Assembly (NCBI RefSeq): GCF_010993775.1 | Contig: NZ_WOTO01000003.1 | Coordinates: forward strand, 186,001 to 250,000 | Length of the DNA stretch: 64,000 nt | Direction of reading: 5' to 3' | Source: Fodinicola feengrottensis | Lineage (GTDB): Bacteria; Actinomycetota; Actinomycetes; Mycobacteriales; HKI-0501 | Shown: positions 37,734 through 47,859 of the stretch, in pieces | Layout of the letters: the number at the start of each line of letters is the position of its first letter | Numbering within the stretch: position 1 is the first letter of the stretch | Program-made: the position numbers and the translations under genes | The notes under the pieces: generated by a model | What the model saw: only the letters and a program-made list of their open reading frames with translations | What the model was told of the DNA's origin: nothing | Databases searched by the model: none

Positions 37734-38090
37734 ATGACAACGCGCGCGCAGGTGGAGACTTGGGTCAAGAAGTACATAGAGGCTTGGGAGACGGCAGCGC
37801 CGGAGGATATTGAGGCGCTGTTTGCCGAAGGCGCAGAATACCACGAATGGCCGTACGAAACGTCGTGGGTCGGCCGTGCGGAGATTGTGGAGGGCTGGCT
37901 CAGCAGGCAACAGTGGCAGGAGGGTGGTTGGAGTTTTGACTGGAAGATTCTGATGATCACTGGTGACACGGCAGCGGTCCGTGGCACCGGTGTCTACAAA
38001 AAGCTGGGCACCTTTGAGAATCTTTGGACCGTGACCTTCGACGACGACGGTCGGTGCGTCATGTTTCGCATGTGGAACAACCAAATCTGA
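37734..38090 (+). CDS. SnoaL-like/NTF2-superfamily protein
   Basis: 118 residues, intact: VKKYIEAWETAAPEDIEALF, YHEWPYETSWVGRAEIVEGW, WSFDWKILMITGDTAAVRG, NLWTVTFDDDGRCVMFRMW. Small alpha+beta barrel; some members are cyclases or isomerases, others only bind ligands. Convergent with the XRE regulator gene, 7 bases apart. ATG at 37734 taken as start; no strong ribosome site. Confidence 0.85.
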   Translation: MTTRAQVETWVKKYIEAWETAAPEDIEALFAEGAEYHEWPYETSWVGRAEIVEGWLSRQQWQEGGWSFDWKILMITGDTAAVRGTGVYKKLGTFENLWTVTFDDDGRCVMFRMWNNQI

Positions 38091-38097
38091 CTCAGAG

Positions 38098-38896
38098 TCA
38101 GATCAGCGCCAGCAGTGCGTCGGCGCTTTTGCTGCCCGGTTCCGGAGTGCCGACCAGGAGTTGCTGGCCGGGTGCGTCGTGGACATCGAAAGTCTGATAG
38201 GTCAGCTCGATCCGGCCGGCTTCCGGATGGACGAACACCTTGAACGCGCGGGTCAGACTGCCGACGCTCTGCTCTTCCCAGAGCGTACGGAAGTCGGCCG
38301 AGCTGTCGAGCATCTCGCTGACCAGGCCGCTGATCCCCGGATCTTTGGGGTAATAGCCGGAATTCAACCGTAGAGCATCCACCGAACTGCGCGCCACCAT
38401 CGTCCACTGAACAAAAACCGCTCGTGCCTGCGGGTGTTCAAAAAGCACCCGGATCATGTTCTGCGTACCGGCGAACGGTGCCAGCAACGCGGACGCGATG
38501 GCGTTGGTGGCCAGCACATCAAAGGCAGGACCCAGAACGTACGCAGCCGACGTGGGAAAAGATTCGAGCAGCTGTAGAAGTGACGGGTCCACTCGGTCGC
38601 GGGAACTGGCTGGCGCCATGCGCGGGCCGAGCCCAGCCAGCCGGTAGAGATGCCCGCGGGCGTCGCCATCGAGCCGTAGCGCGCGACCGATCGCGTCGAT
38701 CACCTGGGCGGACGGATTGCGCTCGCGGCCCTGCTCCAGGCGGGCGTAGTAGTCGGCTGACGACGCCGGCGAGCACCGCGACTTCCTCACGCCGCAGCCC
38801 GGCGACCCGCCTACTGCCGCCGTCTGGAAGACCCGCCTCGGCAGGCTCCAGACGCGCGCGACTCGCCCGCAGGAACTCGCCCAAACCGTTGCCCAT
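38098..38896 (-). pseudogene. XRE-family regulator with MmyB-like ligand domain, one frameshift
   Basis: About 265 residues. Helix-turn-helix GLGEFLRASRARLEP, RVAGLRREEVAVLAG, then after a shift near 38770 SADYYARLEQGRERNPS; C-terminal PAS-like MmyB domain: AAYVLGPAFDVLATNAIA, VDALRLNSGYYPKDPG, SADFRTLWEEQSVG, FVHPEAGRIELTYQTFDV. Such regulators often sit beside the oxidoreductase they control, here the P450 9 bases away. Confidence 0.88.
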
Positions 38897-38905
38897 ACGT
38901 CTATT

Positions 38906-40116
38906 TTACTGCCGCTGCCGGGATACCGCTTCGGTGCCGATGACCGGCAGCGATTCGAGGCCCCTGATCAACGTACTGAAACGCCAGCGCAGATCCTCTG
39001 GCGGAACGGCGAGTGAGATCGACTCGTACCGATCGAGCAATGCATTAAAAGCGATCCGGCCTTCCAACCGAGCGAGCGGAGCGCCGACGCAGAAATGAAT
39101 GCCATGGCCGAAAGCGAGATGGGTCGCGCTCGTACGCGCGAGGTCGAAGTCGTCGTTCGAAACGTATCGGCGCTCGTCGTGATTGGCGGACTGGAGCGCG
39201 ATCATCACGACCGCTCCCACCGGGATCGTCACGTCGCCGATTTGTACGCCTTCGCGCGCATATCTGGGAAACGCGGTTCGCAGCGGCGCCTCGTAACGCA
39301 GCATTTCCTCAACGGCCGCAGGTACGAGCGAACGATCCGCGCGCAGTGCCGCCCACTGCTCCGGATGGGTCAGTAAAAGGAAAAGACCAGTACCGAGCAG
39401 GTTCATGGTCGTTTCGTGGCCGGCAAAAAAAGCAGCAGCACGACCATCGCGGTGAGCTCCTGATCGGACAGTTGATCGTCATCGTCGCGTACCGAGATCA
39501 GGTCCGACAGCAGGTCGTCCTGCGGATCCGCGCGCTTGACCGCTGTCAGCCGCTGAACGTATGCGACCAGCGCCTCGGCCATGTCCTTATAGCGATCCCG
39601 CTGGTGCGCGCCGGAGATGATCACGTCCGACCAGTCGCGGAACAGATGCCGATCGCCAGCCGGGATGCCGAGCAGCTCGCAGATCACCTGAAGCGGCAGC
39701 GGAAGTGCAAAACTGTCAAGAAGATCCACCTTCTCGCCGGGTTCGATCCGGTCGAGCAGTTCGTCGGCCAGTTTACTGATCCACGGCGCGAGCGCGGCCA
39801 CTCGCGTCCCGCTGAAAGCCTTCGACACCAACCGCCGCAGCCTGGTGTGATCGGGCGGATCGGCACGGAGCAAGTGCTTGTTCATTGCCGCGTTGACGGC
39901 GTCTCCCACCACATCCGCCATCCAGCGCCCGTTGCCCGGATCGTTGCCCAGCGCAGGATTCGCCAACGCCTGCCGTGCTTCCACGTATCGCGTGACCATC
40001 CACACCTGATACCCCGGCCGCACCTCCACCGCCGCCGCCGGACCCTCGGCACGCAACGCCGCGTAGATCGGATAGGGATCGCTGACAAGCTCGTCCACCG
40101 GCAGTTGACGCGGCAC
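38906..40116 (-). pseudogene. Cytochrome P450 (soluble bacterial class), frameshift at an A7 run
   Basis: About 403 residues. GTG start with AGAGGAG 8 bases upstream. DPPDHTRLRRLVSKAFSG, oxygen-binding helix FAGHETT (only after repair of A7 at 39425-39431), ExxR in EEMLRYEAPLR, heme loop LAFGHGIHFCVGAPLARLE. Hydroxylase of unknown substrate; no ferredoxin gene is adjacent. One more A restores the frame, so a sequencing slip is plausible. Confidence 0.9.
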
Positions 40117-40138
40117 CCACTTTCTCCTCTCACGTGAT

Positions 40139-40474
40139 GCCCCGATCCTGCCGGCGTACTCCCCGATCCGACACCCCCACCGCCAGTCCCTGCCCGAATG
40201 GTCCAGCTGCGGCCGGGGGACCCAGTTCGTGAGGTTCCACAGAACCGTGTAGGAAGTCCTTCACGGTTTGCGGGAACCTCAGGATGGCCTTCCCGTCGGC
40301 AAGTGGAGTTTGCGCTGGCCCACCAGAAATGTTCGATGCTGCCGGACATATTGCGAGCGAAGACCGGTGTAGCGCGGCCTGGTCAGCGGGCACGTGCTGG
40401 CCACGAGGCGAGCCGTTCAGTCGCAAATCGGTGGATCCAGCCGACGGTACGAGTCGGTGCGCAGTGTCGAGGAA
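40139..40474. other. 336 bases without a supportable gene
   Basis: Contains an AACCGTG...CACGGTT hairpin (40244-40268). CCGTGTAGGAAGTCC at 40245-40259 is near-repeated (CCGTATAGGAAGTCC) at 61385-61399 before the methyltransferase gene. No coding frame recognised. Confidence 0.45.
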
Positions 40475-41827
40475 TCAGCCGCCAATGGTTTTGCCGCGAG
40501 CCGGGATGACGTAGATGTTGGGCGGATCGGGTGCCGCGTTCCCGTGCACGCCGTCCTGGCTGACCAGCCACGCTGCGGGCGCCTGCGGGCCGGGGTCCTT
40601 CTGGACTTGGACGTTCGCGACGACGCCGTCGGTGGCGGTGCGGCCGAGCCATTCGACGTGGCCGGCACCGACGGCCTGGGTGAAGGTCTGGCCAGTGTCG
40701 TTGCTGATCCAGATCTGAGCATCCTCAGGTTGTCCTGGTGCGTACGCGCTGACCAGTAGTGAGCCGTCGGGCCATACTACGCAGCCAGCGAGCCGGCGGT
40801 TGGGCAGACCACGGGCTGAAACCTGATCCCAGCTGGTGCCGCCGTCCTTCGAAACGAAAATGCCGCCGATCCGGCCAACCGCGTACGCTGTGCGGCCGTC
40901 GAGGCTGTCGACGCTGACGACATCAACGGGAATCTGGTCCACGAGTGTCCAGCTGCGGCCAGCGTTGTGGCTGATCGCCGGGGACGAATGCGAGGCCGCC
41001 GGCGTGTCGAGGACATCCTTGTTCACCAGCGTCCACAACGATCCATCAGTGGCTTGTCGCAGGTGACCTGCGGAATTCCACCATGTCCCCAGATTGCTTT
41101 CCTCGACGAGCTGCTGCGGCGGCTGGTGAGTGAGCGGCTTCTGCACGCCGCTGCTCGGGTCCTGCGCCGCGACGCTGAGAAATCCGGAGCTCCTGAGATA
41201 CGTGGTAGTTCGCCAGCCGGCCGGAATCTGGTCGACCGCCGCCCCAAGGGCGGACCGGTGCGTCCAACTTTGCCCTGCGTCAAGGCTGATGTAGTCCCCG
41301 CCGATGGTCACCGTCTGCCCGTTGCCAGCGACGGGGCCGGCCGGCTCGCTTGGATTGCCGTCGGAGGTGTTCACCGCATTCGGGATCTCCGCGGGCAGGG
41401 TCCACGCCTGCCAGCTGTTCCCGCCGTCGAGCGTCCGCGTCAGCGCGAACTTCCCTTCCTTCGTCCGGGTCAGCGCGTAGGTCCGCCATTCGTCGACTGT
41501 CGCGCTCGAGAGCAGCTCCATCCGCTGGTCAGCCGCGATCTTCACACCATGCAGCGGGCCGTGTACGGCCGGCGGTAGCACCGGCGGCGTGCCCGTCGGG
41601 GGCGTCCAGGGAGTTGTTGTGGCCGGCGGCAACGAGCGATCGGTGTCGGGCGCCTGGTACGCGGCGAGTGCGACTACGACCACAACCGCGACCGGGGTGA
41701 GTACCCAGCCGCCGCGCCTGATCCGGCGCCGCGTACGGCCCTTTCGGTGAATCGACGCGAGATCGGGAAAGGCACCGAACTCGTCGACTTTCTCTCGTAC
41801 ATCAAAGAAATCTGCTGGCGTAGTCAT
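40475..41827 (-). CDS. Membrane-anchored beta-propeller (BNR/sialidase-like) protein, sigma-factor partner
   Basis: 450 residues, intact. Short cytoplasmic N-terminus (MTTPADFFDVREKVDEFG), basic stretch GRTRRRIRRGG, one membrane helix (LTPVAVVVVVALAAY), Pro/Thr linker, then an extracellular propeller with BNR-like repeats (TRTLDGGNSWQAW, ISLDAGQSWTHR, ISHNAGRSWTLV, VSKDGGTSWDQV, ISNDTGQTFTQA). It starts 3 bases after the ECF sigma gene stop, so it is co-transcribed and may act as an unusual anti-sigma or sensor. No zinc anti-sigma motif is present. Confidence 0.8.
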   Translation of the reverse strand: MTTPADFFDVREKVDEFGAFPDLASIHRKGRTRRRIRRGGWVLTPVAVVVVVALAAYQAPDTDRSLPPATTTPWTPPTGTPPVLPPAVHGPLHGVKIAADQRMELLSSATVDEWRTYALTRTKEGKFALTRTLDGGNSWQAWTLPAEIPNAVNTSDGNPSEPAGPVAGNGQTVTIGGDYISLDAGQSWTHRSALGAAVDQIPAGWRTTTYLRSSGFLSVAAQDPSSGVQKPLTHQPPQQLVEESNLGTWWNSAGHLRQATDGSLWTLVNKDVLDTPAASHSSPAISHNAGRSWTLVDQIPVDVVSVDSLDGRTAYAVGRIGGIFVSKDGGTSWDQVSARGLPNRRLAGCVVWPDGSLLVSAYAPGQPEDAQIWISNDTGQTFTQAVGAGHVEWLGRTATDGVVANVQVQKDPGPQAPAAWLVSQDGVHGNAAPDPPNIYVIPARGKTIGG

Positions 41828-41830
41828 AGT

Positions 41831-42337
41831 TTATGCACCTGCCTTGGTCAGATCGTCCGCGAGCAGCGAACCGAGGGCGGCACGGCCGCGGGACAGCCGC
41901 GATTTGACAGTGCCCTGCGAGACCCCGAGGGTGACCGCGATGTCGACGACCGACAGGTCGGCGATGTAGTGCAGCGCCACCGTCTCGGCCTGCGGGCGCG
42001 GCAATCGGCGGATCGCCGCCATCACCGCGACCCGGTCGGGAGACACTCCGTTAACCACCGGATCCGGCTCGGCCGCCCGCCTGAGCAGCAGCGCCAAGTG
42101 TTTCGCACGTTTCCAGCGGCTGACCGCGATGTTCCGCGCGACGGTACGCAGCCAAACCTCCGGGCTGTCCGCCGCGAGGATGTTCTCGCGCTTGGAGACG
42201 GCCCGTACGAACGCCTCGGCGACCACGTCCTGCGCCTCGGTCATGTTGCCGGTCAACGCGTACATGCTGACCAGCAACCGTCTGTGCGTGTTCCGGAAGA
42301 TGTGATCGAGGTCCGCGTCCGGTGTCCGGTCGCTCAT
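41831..42337 (-). CDS. ECF-type RNA polymerase sigma factor (SigE-like group)
   Basis: 168 residues, intact. Sigma-2: LLVSMYALTGNMTEAQDVVA, EAFVRAVSKRENIL, PEVWLRTVARNIAVSRWKR. Sigma-4 helix-turn-helix: LHYIADLSVVDIAVTLGVS, GTVKSRLSRGRAALG. ATG at 42337 chosen since GGGGGG is 4-9 bases upstream. First gene of a pair with the membrane beta-propeller protein. Confidence 0.92.
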   Translation of the reverse strand: MSDRTPDADLDHIFRNTHRRLLVSMYALTGNMTEAQDVVAEAFVRAVSKRENILAADSPEVWLRTVARNIAVSRWKRAKHLALLLRRAAEPDPVVNGVSPDRVAVMAAIRRLPRPQAETVALHYIADLSVVDIAVTLGVSQGTVKSRLSRGRAALGSLLADDLTKAGA

Positions 42338-42519
42338 CCCCCCGCGTGTCGAAATCAGGAGCATTGTCACCAGGGATGACAGATGACCGGACGGTCGGGT
42401 TCCAGGCGATCTCAGACGGGCATGTTTGGCCGACATCGCACGATTCCCGGTAGGCCTCTTGACGCGCCCGACAGTAACCCAATATTGGTACGTATCTGTT
42501 TCCGTCCTGTCGCCACGGA

Positions 42520-43250
42520 TCGGTGATGTGATGCAGGAACGCCTTGGAGCACCCGCCGGAATCGGCGCGGACCAGCACCTGCCCACGTTCGTCGTCCGGC
42601 AACTGGGCCAGCGTCAGATCCAGTGCCTGGATGTGGTCCTGCTTGTCCCACGGCGACGCGCTCCCCGGACGCAACTGCAACACCAAACTTTCCCGGTTCC
42701 GTACTCGCCGTGGTCAACGAACGCGCACATCGGCGCGAACCCGAACCCACGTTTGTAGGTGGGCGAAGCCCGTTCCTTGTCCGAATGCGCGGTCACCAAT
42801 GACGAATCCAGATCCACGATCACCTGCCCGCCATCGCGACTACCAGCACGACCAGCCAGCGGCCGACACCGAGCCCAGACCGCGCGGCGCGCCTGAGCCC
42901 GCGCGCAACGCAGCGCGCGGGCAGCGCCGCGTCGATATCAGCGGCTAATGTGCTGACCAGCCGGGACACCATCGGGTCACTGGCCACGGGACCGAACAAC
43001 GCAGGTTGAGCCCGCACCACCGCCAGATCGGCCAAGCAGTCACCAGCCAACGCGACCGCGGTGGCGATATCACCCACGATCTTCCCCGGATCATGCGTGG
43101 CCCGATGGCCCCGCCATGGCGCCAACGCCGCCGACAACGCCCGCCTGACCCCGGACAACCCGATCGTCTGCCGCAACAACAACCCACCCGCCCAGGACAC
43201 CAACGACTCGCGAACCGGATCCAAAACCAACCCGCCAACCCTGTTACCCT
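42520..43250 (-). pseudogene. IS1380-family transposase remnant
   Basis: Reads LVSWAGGLLLRQTIGLSGVR, KIVGDIATAVALAGDCLADL, PALFGPVASDPMVSRLV, then IVDLDSSLVTAHSDKERAS (first catalytic Asp), YKRGFGFAPMCAFVDHG, and HIQALDLTLAQLPDDERG, VLVRADSGGCSKAFL (second Asp) in several frames. Cut off after the second Asp. Confidence 0.78.
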
Positions 43251-43329
43251 TTCACCTACGGAGTGCCTTCCAGACGCAGTGACTTGAGACGGCGCAATCC
43301 CAAGTTTCCCGCACTGGACAGGCACTTCC

Positions 43330-43665
43330 GTGCATTTCACGCCGTGTCACCAGCCAACAGACGAAATCCCGAGGCTAGTCCATACGGTCCGACGACTGCG
43401 AGCGGCTAACGACGAACGCAGAGAACGGGGGGAACCGGTGGAGATGGACGGGGTACGGTTGGAGTCGGTGGCCGCGAGTTTTCCTATTTGCTGGCGCAAA
43501 TGCCAGCCGGAGTTACGCGCGGAGGGCACCAAGGCATTGACACCGCTGCAACCGCCGCCGCCGGACTACCAGCCACCCAAGATCACACCGGGACCGCGAC
43601 CGTTAGGGCCGACCACACGACCCCTTAATGCGCGCAATCGTCGATCTGGAGGGCCGAAACGGTGA
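43330..43665 (+). CDS. Hypothetical protein, possible small mobile-element gene
   Basis: Up to 111 residues; a likelier start is a later GTG or ATG (for example the ATG in GGTGGAGATGGACGG, 43444). Reads VEMDGVRLESVAASFPICWR then a Pro-rich end (PLQPPPPDYQPPKITPGPRP). No family recognised. Confidence 0.3.
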   Translation: MHFTPCHQPTDEIPRLVHTVRRLRAANDERRERGEPVEMDGVRLESVAASFPICWRKCQPELRAEGTKALTPLQPPPPDYQPPKITPGPRPLGPTTRPLNARNRRSGGPKR

Positions 43666-43811
43666 AGTCCTATCAACGGCTTAACCCGCCGCTGTCCGTG
43701 CGGCTGAGCGCGGCTGGTGCGGCCGTCCAGCGGCGGACAGCGCTCGAGGTTGTCGCATGGTGGTTGATTGCCTCCTGAGCGAGCGCGTACCCGTGCAGGA
43801 GGCGGCGGGAG

Positions 43812-44100
43812 GTGGTGAAAGCGTTAGGTGCTGGCCGTTTCGGCGACTCAACGCTACGCCGCCTCCTGTCGGACGCTCAGGGTGAGGCAGAGGACCGGTA
43901 TGCGTACCTGCGTGATGAGCGCGACGCGCGGGAAGAGAGCGGCCAGCCGTGGCCGACCGCGATGCAGTACGAGCTGAACAGAAACAGACTCGCCGCGCGT
44001 ACGAGGTTTTCGCCTGCGCCCTGGATACCGACCCCGACGAGGCCATACAGGAAGCCGCGTACGTGGCGCAAGCCATCCTGACGCCGGAGAGCGTTGAGTG
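43812..44100 (+). pseudogene. Hypothetical protein, one frameshift
   Basis: VKALGAGRFGDSTLRRLLSD, AEDRYAYLRDERDAREESG, QPWPTAMQYEL, then in a second frame RRAYEVFACALDTDPDEAI, QEAAYVAQAILTPESVE and stop. The acidic/helical composition on both sides of the shift argues that it was coding. No family recognised. Confidence 0.35.
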
Positions 44101-44285
44101 AGGCCCTGATACAGCAAAACTTGGCCGACCAGCACAGAATCGCCAAACACAACAACAAAAAGAGGGCGGTTCGCCGAAAATCGGCGGCCTGCCCAATGCC
44201 TTGTCCACACCTTGTCGTCCTAGCAAGATCAACTTCAGGGAAAACTCCCGCTAGGTTCTGGATCTCGTCGTGGCCGAACGGCTTG

Positions 44286-44880
44286 TCATAGCCCGGAGTC
44301 ACCCGGCATGACGCTGCCAGTTATACAGGTTGGTGCTGTCACTACTTGAACGTCAGGGGCGAACCGCGCGAGCGCAGTTGTTACGGCTCTGCGGTTGGCG
44401 CGCCATCCTTCCATCTGCCGGTAGGCAAACCGGCGGGTACTGTCCGCCGGCCTCCCAGGCGGAGCCATAGCGCGCAAAGGCCGACCGGCGTGGACGTAGC
44501 CTGGAGGGACACCGTGGCCGTATCCGATGTCGGTGGCCGTTCGCAGGCCGATGCAACGATAGACGGTCGAGTTTCCCTTGTAGTTTGCCTCCTTCTCTTT
44601 GAAGAACTCGACCACGCGGATCTTCGGCCACGGTATCCAGCCCGCGCTTCCGCTGCCGCACGTGTCGGCACCGAAAAAGATGCCCTGCTGGTCGATCGCG
44701 AACAGCAGTTCCCGGTGGGCTGCGGCTGCTGTCGCTTGGATGACCTGCCACCAGAGGGAGGATGGCGACCGCCAGGAAGAAAGCCATCGTGAGCCAGACC
44801 CAGACCGACCGAAACAAATCCCATCCGTCCGTAAGGGCAGCGACCGCTACGAAGAAGCCAAGTAGCCCGGTTGGGGCCAT
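44286..44880 (-). pseudogene. Possible membrane protein, frame-broken
   Basis: MAPTGLLGFFVAVAALTDGW, LFRSVWVWLTMAFFLAVAIL gives two membrane helices; a second frame reads VVEFFKEKEANYKGNSTVYR, CIGLRTATDIGYGHGVP. The link between them is uncertain. Confidence 0.3.
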
Positions 44881-45233
44881 GGCCCTTAGGACCGCCAGGC
44901 CTATTCCACGTATCCCCCCGCGCGCACCACGTACGCGGCAGGCGTCAAATCCGGCTCTACCCTCAGCATGCGACGCACGCTAACCGGCGAGTCTTAAGAG
45001 AACCTGTAACCGCACGCCAACCCGGAGGGCCGTGCGACCACCGCGCGACGGGCGTTAATTGTGGTCGGCGGAGGGTCCGGCGTCTTTTGGCGCGGCCGAA
45101 AGGTAGGGGTGGGCGTGGGGTGGAGACGCTGATCTGACGAGGTGGTGTGGCGTGAAGGGATCGCGCGGCGGTACCAGTGCCTCGCTGGTGTTAGCTCATA
45201 GCGGTCACGTTGTAGGCCGGGCATAATGTCGAT
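44881..45233. other. 353 bases without a supportable gene
   Basis: No motif-bearing frame; contains the promoter region of the STAS gene. Confidence 0.4.
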
Positions 45234-45623
45234 GTGCCTTCGACGGATCCGGCGGAGCGAATGAGTTCGTTGCTGCGTACCAAGCAACGCACGGATGGTC
45301 TTGCCACGACCGTGCTGGGCGTGATCGGTGAAATCGACATGACGACGGCCGGTGACTTGGGGACGGCGATCGCCGCTGCGCTGGTCGAGCAGCCCGGGAG
45401 GCTGATCCTCGATCTGAGCGCGGTCACCTTCCTAGCCTCGGCGGGTTTGAATGTCCTGGTGACGGCCAACAACGAGGCGGCGATGCCGGTCGGGATCGTC
45501 GCGTCGGGACCGGCCGTCGTGCGGGCGTTGGAGGTGACTGGATTGGACGGCGTACTGGCTGTCTACTCCACTCTGGCCGAGGCGTTGTCGTCCACCAGGG
45601 AGTCCGCACCGCCGGAACGCTGA
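45234..45623 (+). CDS. STAS-domain anti-sigma factor antagonist
   Basis: 129 residues (or 120 from the ATG at 45261). STAS fold: LATTVLGVIGEIDMTTAGDL, RLILDLSAVTFLASAGLNVL with the Ser of the Asp/Ala-Ser-Ala-Gly loop that kinases phosphorylate, ALEVTGLDGVLAVYSTLAEAL. Acts in partner-switching control of alternative sigma factors. No kinase or phosphatase gene is next to it. Confidence 0.88.
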   Translation: MPSTDPAERMSSLLRTKQRTDGLATTVLGVIGEIDMTTAGDLGTAIAAALVEQPGRLILDLSAVTFLASAGLNVLVTANNEAAMPVGIVASGPAVVRALEVTGLDGVLAVYSTLAEALSSTRESAPPER

Positions 45624-46039
45624 CCGGTGGGTGTCGAGCACGTCGAACGAGGTCGCTGAGTTGCTCAAACCCGGTGTTGTGCACGTCGTGGGCGAGGAAG
45701 GTGAGGCCTTCGGGCATCATGTCGATGTCCAGTCCGTGGGTGATCCTCTTGCCGAGGCCAAGCAGAGCAGAGCATCCTGAGTGTGCGGGCCTGATCGGGG
45801 CGGGCTGAGCATCGGGGCCGGTTGGGTGCGCTGATTGTGCTGGCGGCTGCGGGCGGTGAGCCCAACGTGGGTCATCGCCCAACGCCTGGGGTGTGTGCGT
45901 GGATACGGCGCGAACCTGGCGACGTCGGTTCGCCGCTGATCGCGTGGGGGGATTGATCGACCCGCCGCGCAGCGGTCGCCCGCCAGTACATGGGGCGGCG
46001 GTGCGGGCTGAGGTGGTGGCGTTGGCGGCGCGCTGCCGG

Positions 46040-47462
46040 GGGCGTGTCATGCCAAGTGTGTAAGCCGGAGGTGTACCAAGATCGACTGGCCTGTTGGTTG
46101 GTCGGAAGGGACACCGTATGACTCGGAACATTTCGTCTCGTCGTGATGATGACGGACGGCGGCTGCGCGGCTGACGGGGGCGCTCTCGACCGCGACGATC
46201 GATGCTCTACTAGCGGACGCGAAGGCCACTGGGACGCCGGTAGACGGGGCGAACGGTCTGCTGAACCAGATGACCAAGGCGGTGCTGGATCGGACGTTGC
46301 AGGTCGAGATGAGCGACCACCTGGGCTATGAGCACGGCGCGCCGGAGGGACGCGGGTCCGGCAACTCTCCCGGAACGGGCTAACCCGCAAGACCGTGTCC
46401 ACGCTCAGCGGCCCGGTCCAGATCGAGGTGCCGCGGGACCGGAACGGGACGTTCGAGCCCACGATCGTACCCAAACGTGCCCGTCGTTTGGGGAATATCG
46501 ATGACATGATCCTGTCTTTGTACTCGCGAGGAATGACAACTCGTGACATCGAGGCGCATTTACTTGAAATATATGGAGTAAACGCGTCCCGGGAGTTGAT
46601 CTCGAACATCACCGACGTGGTCGTCGACGAGATCAAGCTGTGGCAGTCACGGCCGCTGGACGAGGTCTACCCGATCCTCTACATCGACGGGATCCGGGTC
46701 CGAATCAAGGACAACGGCGTGGTCACCACCAAGGTCGCGTACCTGGCCATCGGAGTGGACGTGGACGGCCGCAAACACTCCCTCGGATGCTGGATCCAGG
46801 ACACCGAGGGAGCCAAGTTCTGGGCCAAGGTCCTGACGGACTTGCGCAACCGCGGCGTGCGGGACATCCTCATCGCGTGCTGCGACGGGCTGACCGGGCT
46901 CCCGGACGCGATCCGCTCAATCTTCCCTGACACCGTAGTGCAAACCTGCGTCGTGCACGTCATCCGCAACGCCATGCGGTTCGTGTCCTACAAGGACCGC
47001 AAACCACTGGCCGCGTCGATGCGCGAGATCTATACCGCGCCCACCCTGGAGGCCGCCGAGCTCGCCCGCGACGCGTTCGCCAAGACCCACGGCAAACAAT
47101 ACCCCGGAGCCGTCGACGTGTGGAACAACGCCTGGAACGACTTCACCCCCTTCCTGGACTACCCCGCAGAACTCCGGAAAATTGTCTACACCACCAACCA
47201 AATCGAATCCATCAACTTCCAACTCCGCAAAATCACCAAAAACCGCGGACACTTCCCCGACAAAGACGCAGCCATGAAACTCATCTACCTCGGACTACGC
47301 AACATCTCCACCCAACGCGGCGGAGCCTCAGGAACAGGCACCTGGGGCTGGAAAATAGCACTCAACACCCTCACCCAACTATTCCCCGGCCGCCTAACAT
47401 TCTGATATAATAAGACAAGTAAGCCAATCACCTCCGGCTTACACAGAAATCGTGACAGGCTC
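46040..47462 (+). mobile_element. IS256-family element, copy 2
   Basis: 1,423 bp, inverted relative to copy 1. Target duplication GCTGCCGG at 46032-46039 and 47463-47470. Same ends as copy 1. Five bases longer because of small duplications in the transposase 5' part. Confidence 0.93.
46118..47405 (+). pseudogene. IS256-family transposase, copy 2, small insertions
   Basis: The C-terminal 336 residues (from 46395) equal copy 1, with all catalytic residues. The N-terminal part differs: GACGGACGG for GAGACGG at about 46150, and AACTCTCCCGG for AACTCCCGG at about 46367. Copy 2 keeps the GGG that copy 1 lost. Neither copy has an unbroken frame as written, but the undamaged parts of both together define an intact gene. 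Confidence 0.88.
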
Positions 47463-47859
47463 GCTGCCGGCCGAACACGATGTGCCGTTGTCGCGGTGGA
47501 GTTGCCCGGAGATCGCCCGGGAACTCGCCGCCCGCTGCCAGGCATTGGTGGGTGCCTCCACCGTGCGGCGCTGGCTGGCCGCGGACCTGCTCAAACCGTG
47601 GCCGCACCGGTCCTGGATCGCCATCCGCGACCCTGACTTCGCCGCCAAGGCCGGTCGTGTCCTGGACCTATACGCCGGGATCTGGGACGGTCAGCCTCTG
47701 GGCCCGAACGATTTCGTGGTCTGCGCGGATGAGAAGACCAGCATCCAGCCCGGTGCCGCTGCCATCCCACGCTGCCTTCGGGCAGGGCCCGCATGATGCG
47801 CGTTGAGCACGAATACAAGCGTGCCGGGGGCGCTGGCCTATCTGGCCGCCTGGGACGTT

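Larger units (their letters stand above)
45770..47858 (+). mobile_element. IS630-family transposase remnant, split by IS256 copy 2
   Basis: Left part (to 46039): ALIVLAAAGGEPN, DTARTWRRRFAADRVGGLI, DPPRSGRPPVHGAAVRAEVV (helix-turn-helix half). Right part (from 47463): LPAEHDVPLSRWSCPEIAR, ASTVRRWLAADLLKPWPHRS, DPDFAAKAGRVLDLYAGIW, FVVCADEKTSIQ (DDE Asp region), GALAYLAAWDV. An 8-bp duplication GCTGCCGG flanks the inserted IS. The 3' part is replaced by an IS5 fragment at about 47860. Confidence 0.8.

Noticed and set aside
45424-46131. Minus-strand frame over the STAS gene with DIDMMPEGLTFLAHDVHN
   Set aside because: The stretch reads protein-like but overlaps the STAS gene and IS630 remnant, with no start or family match I can name.
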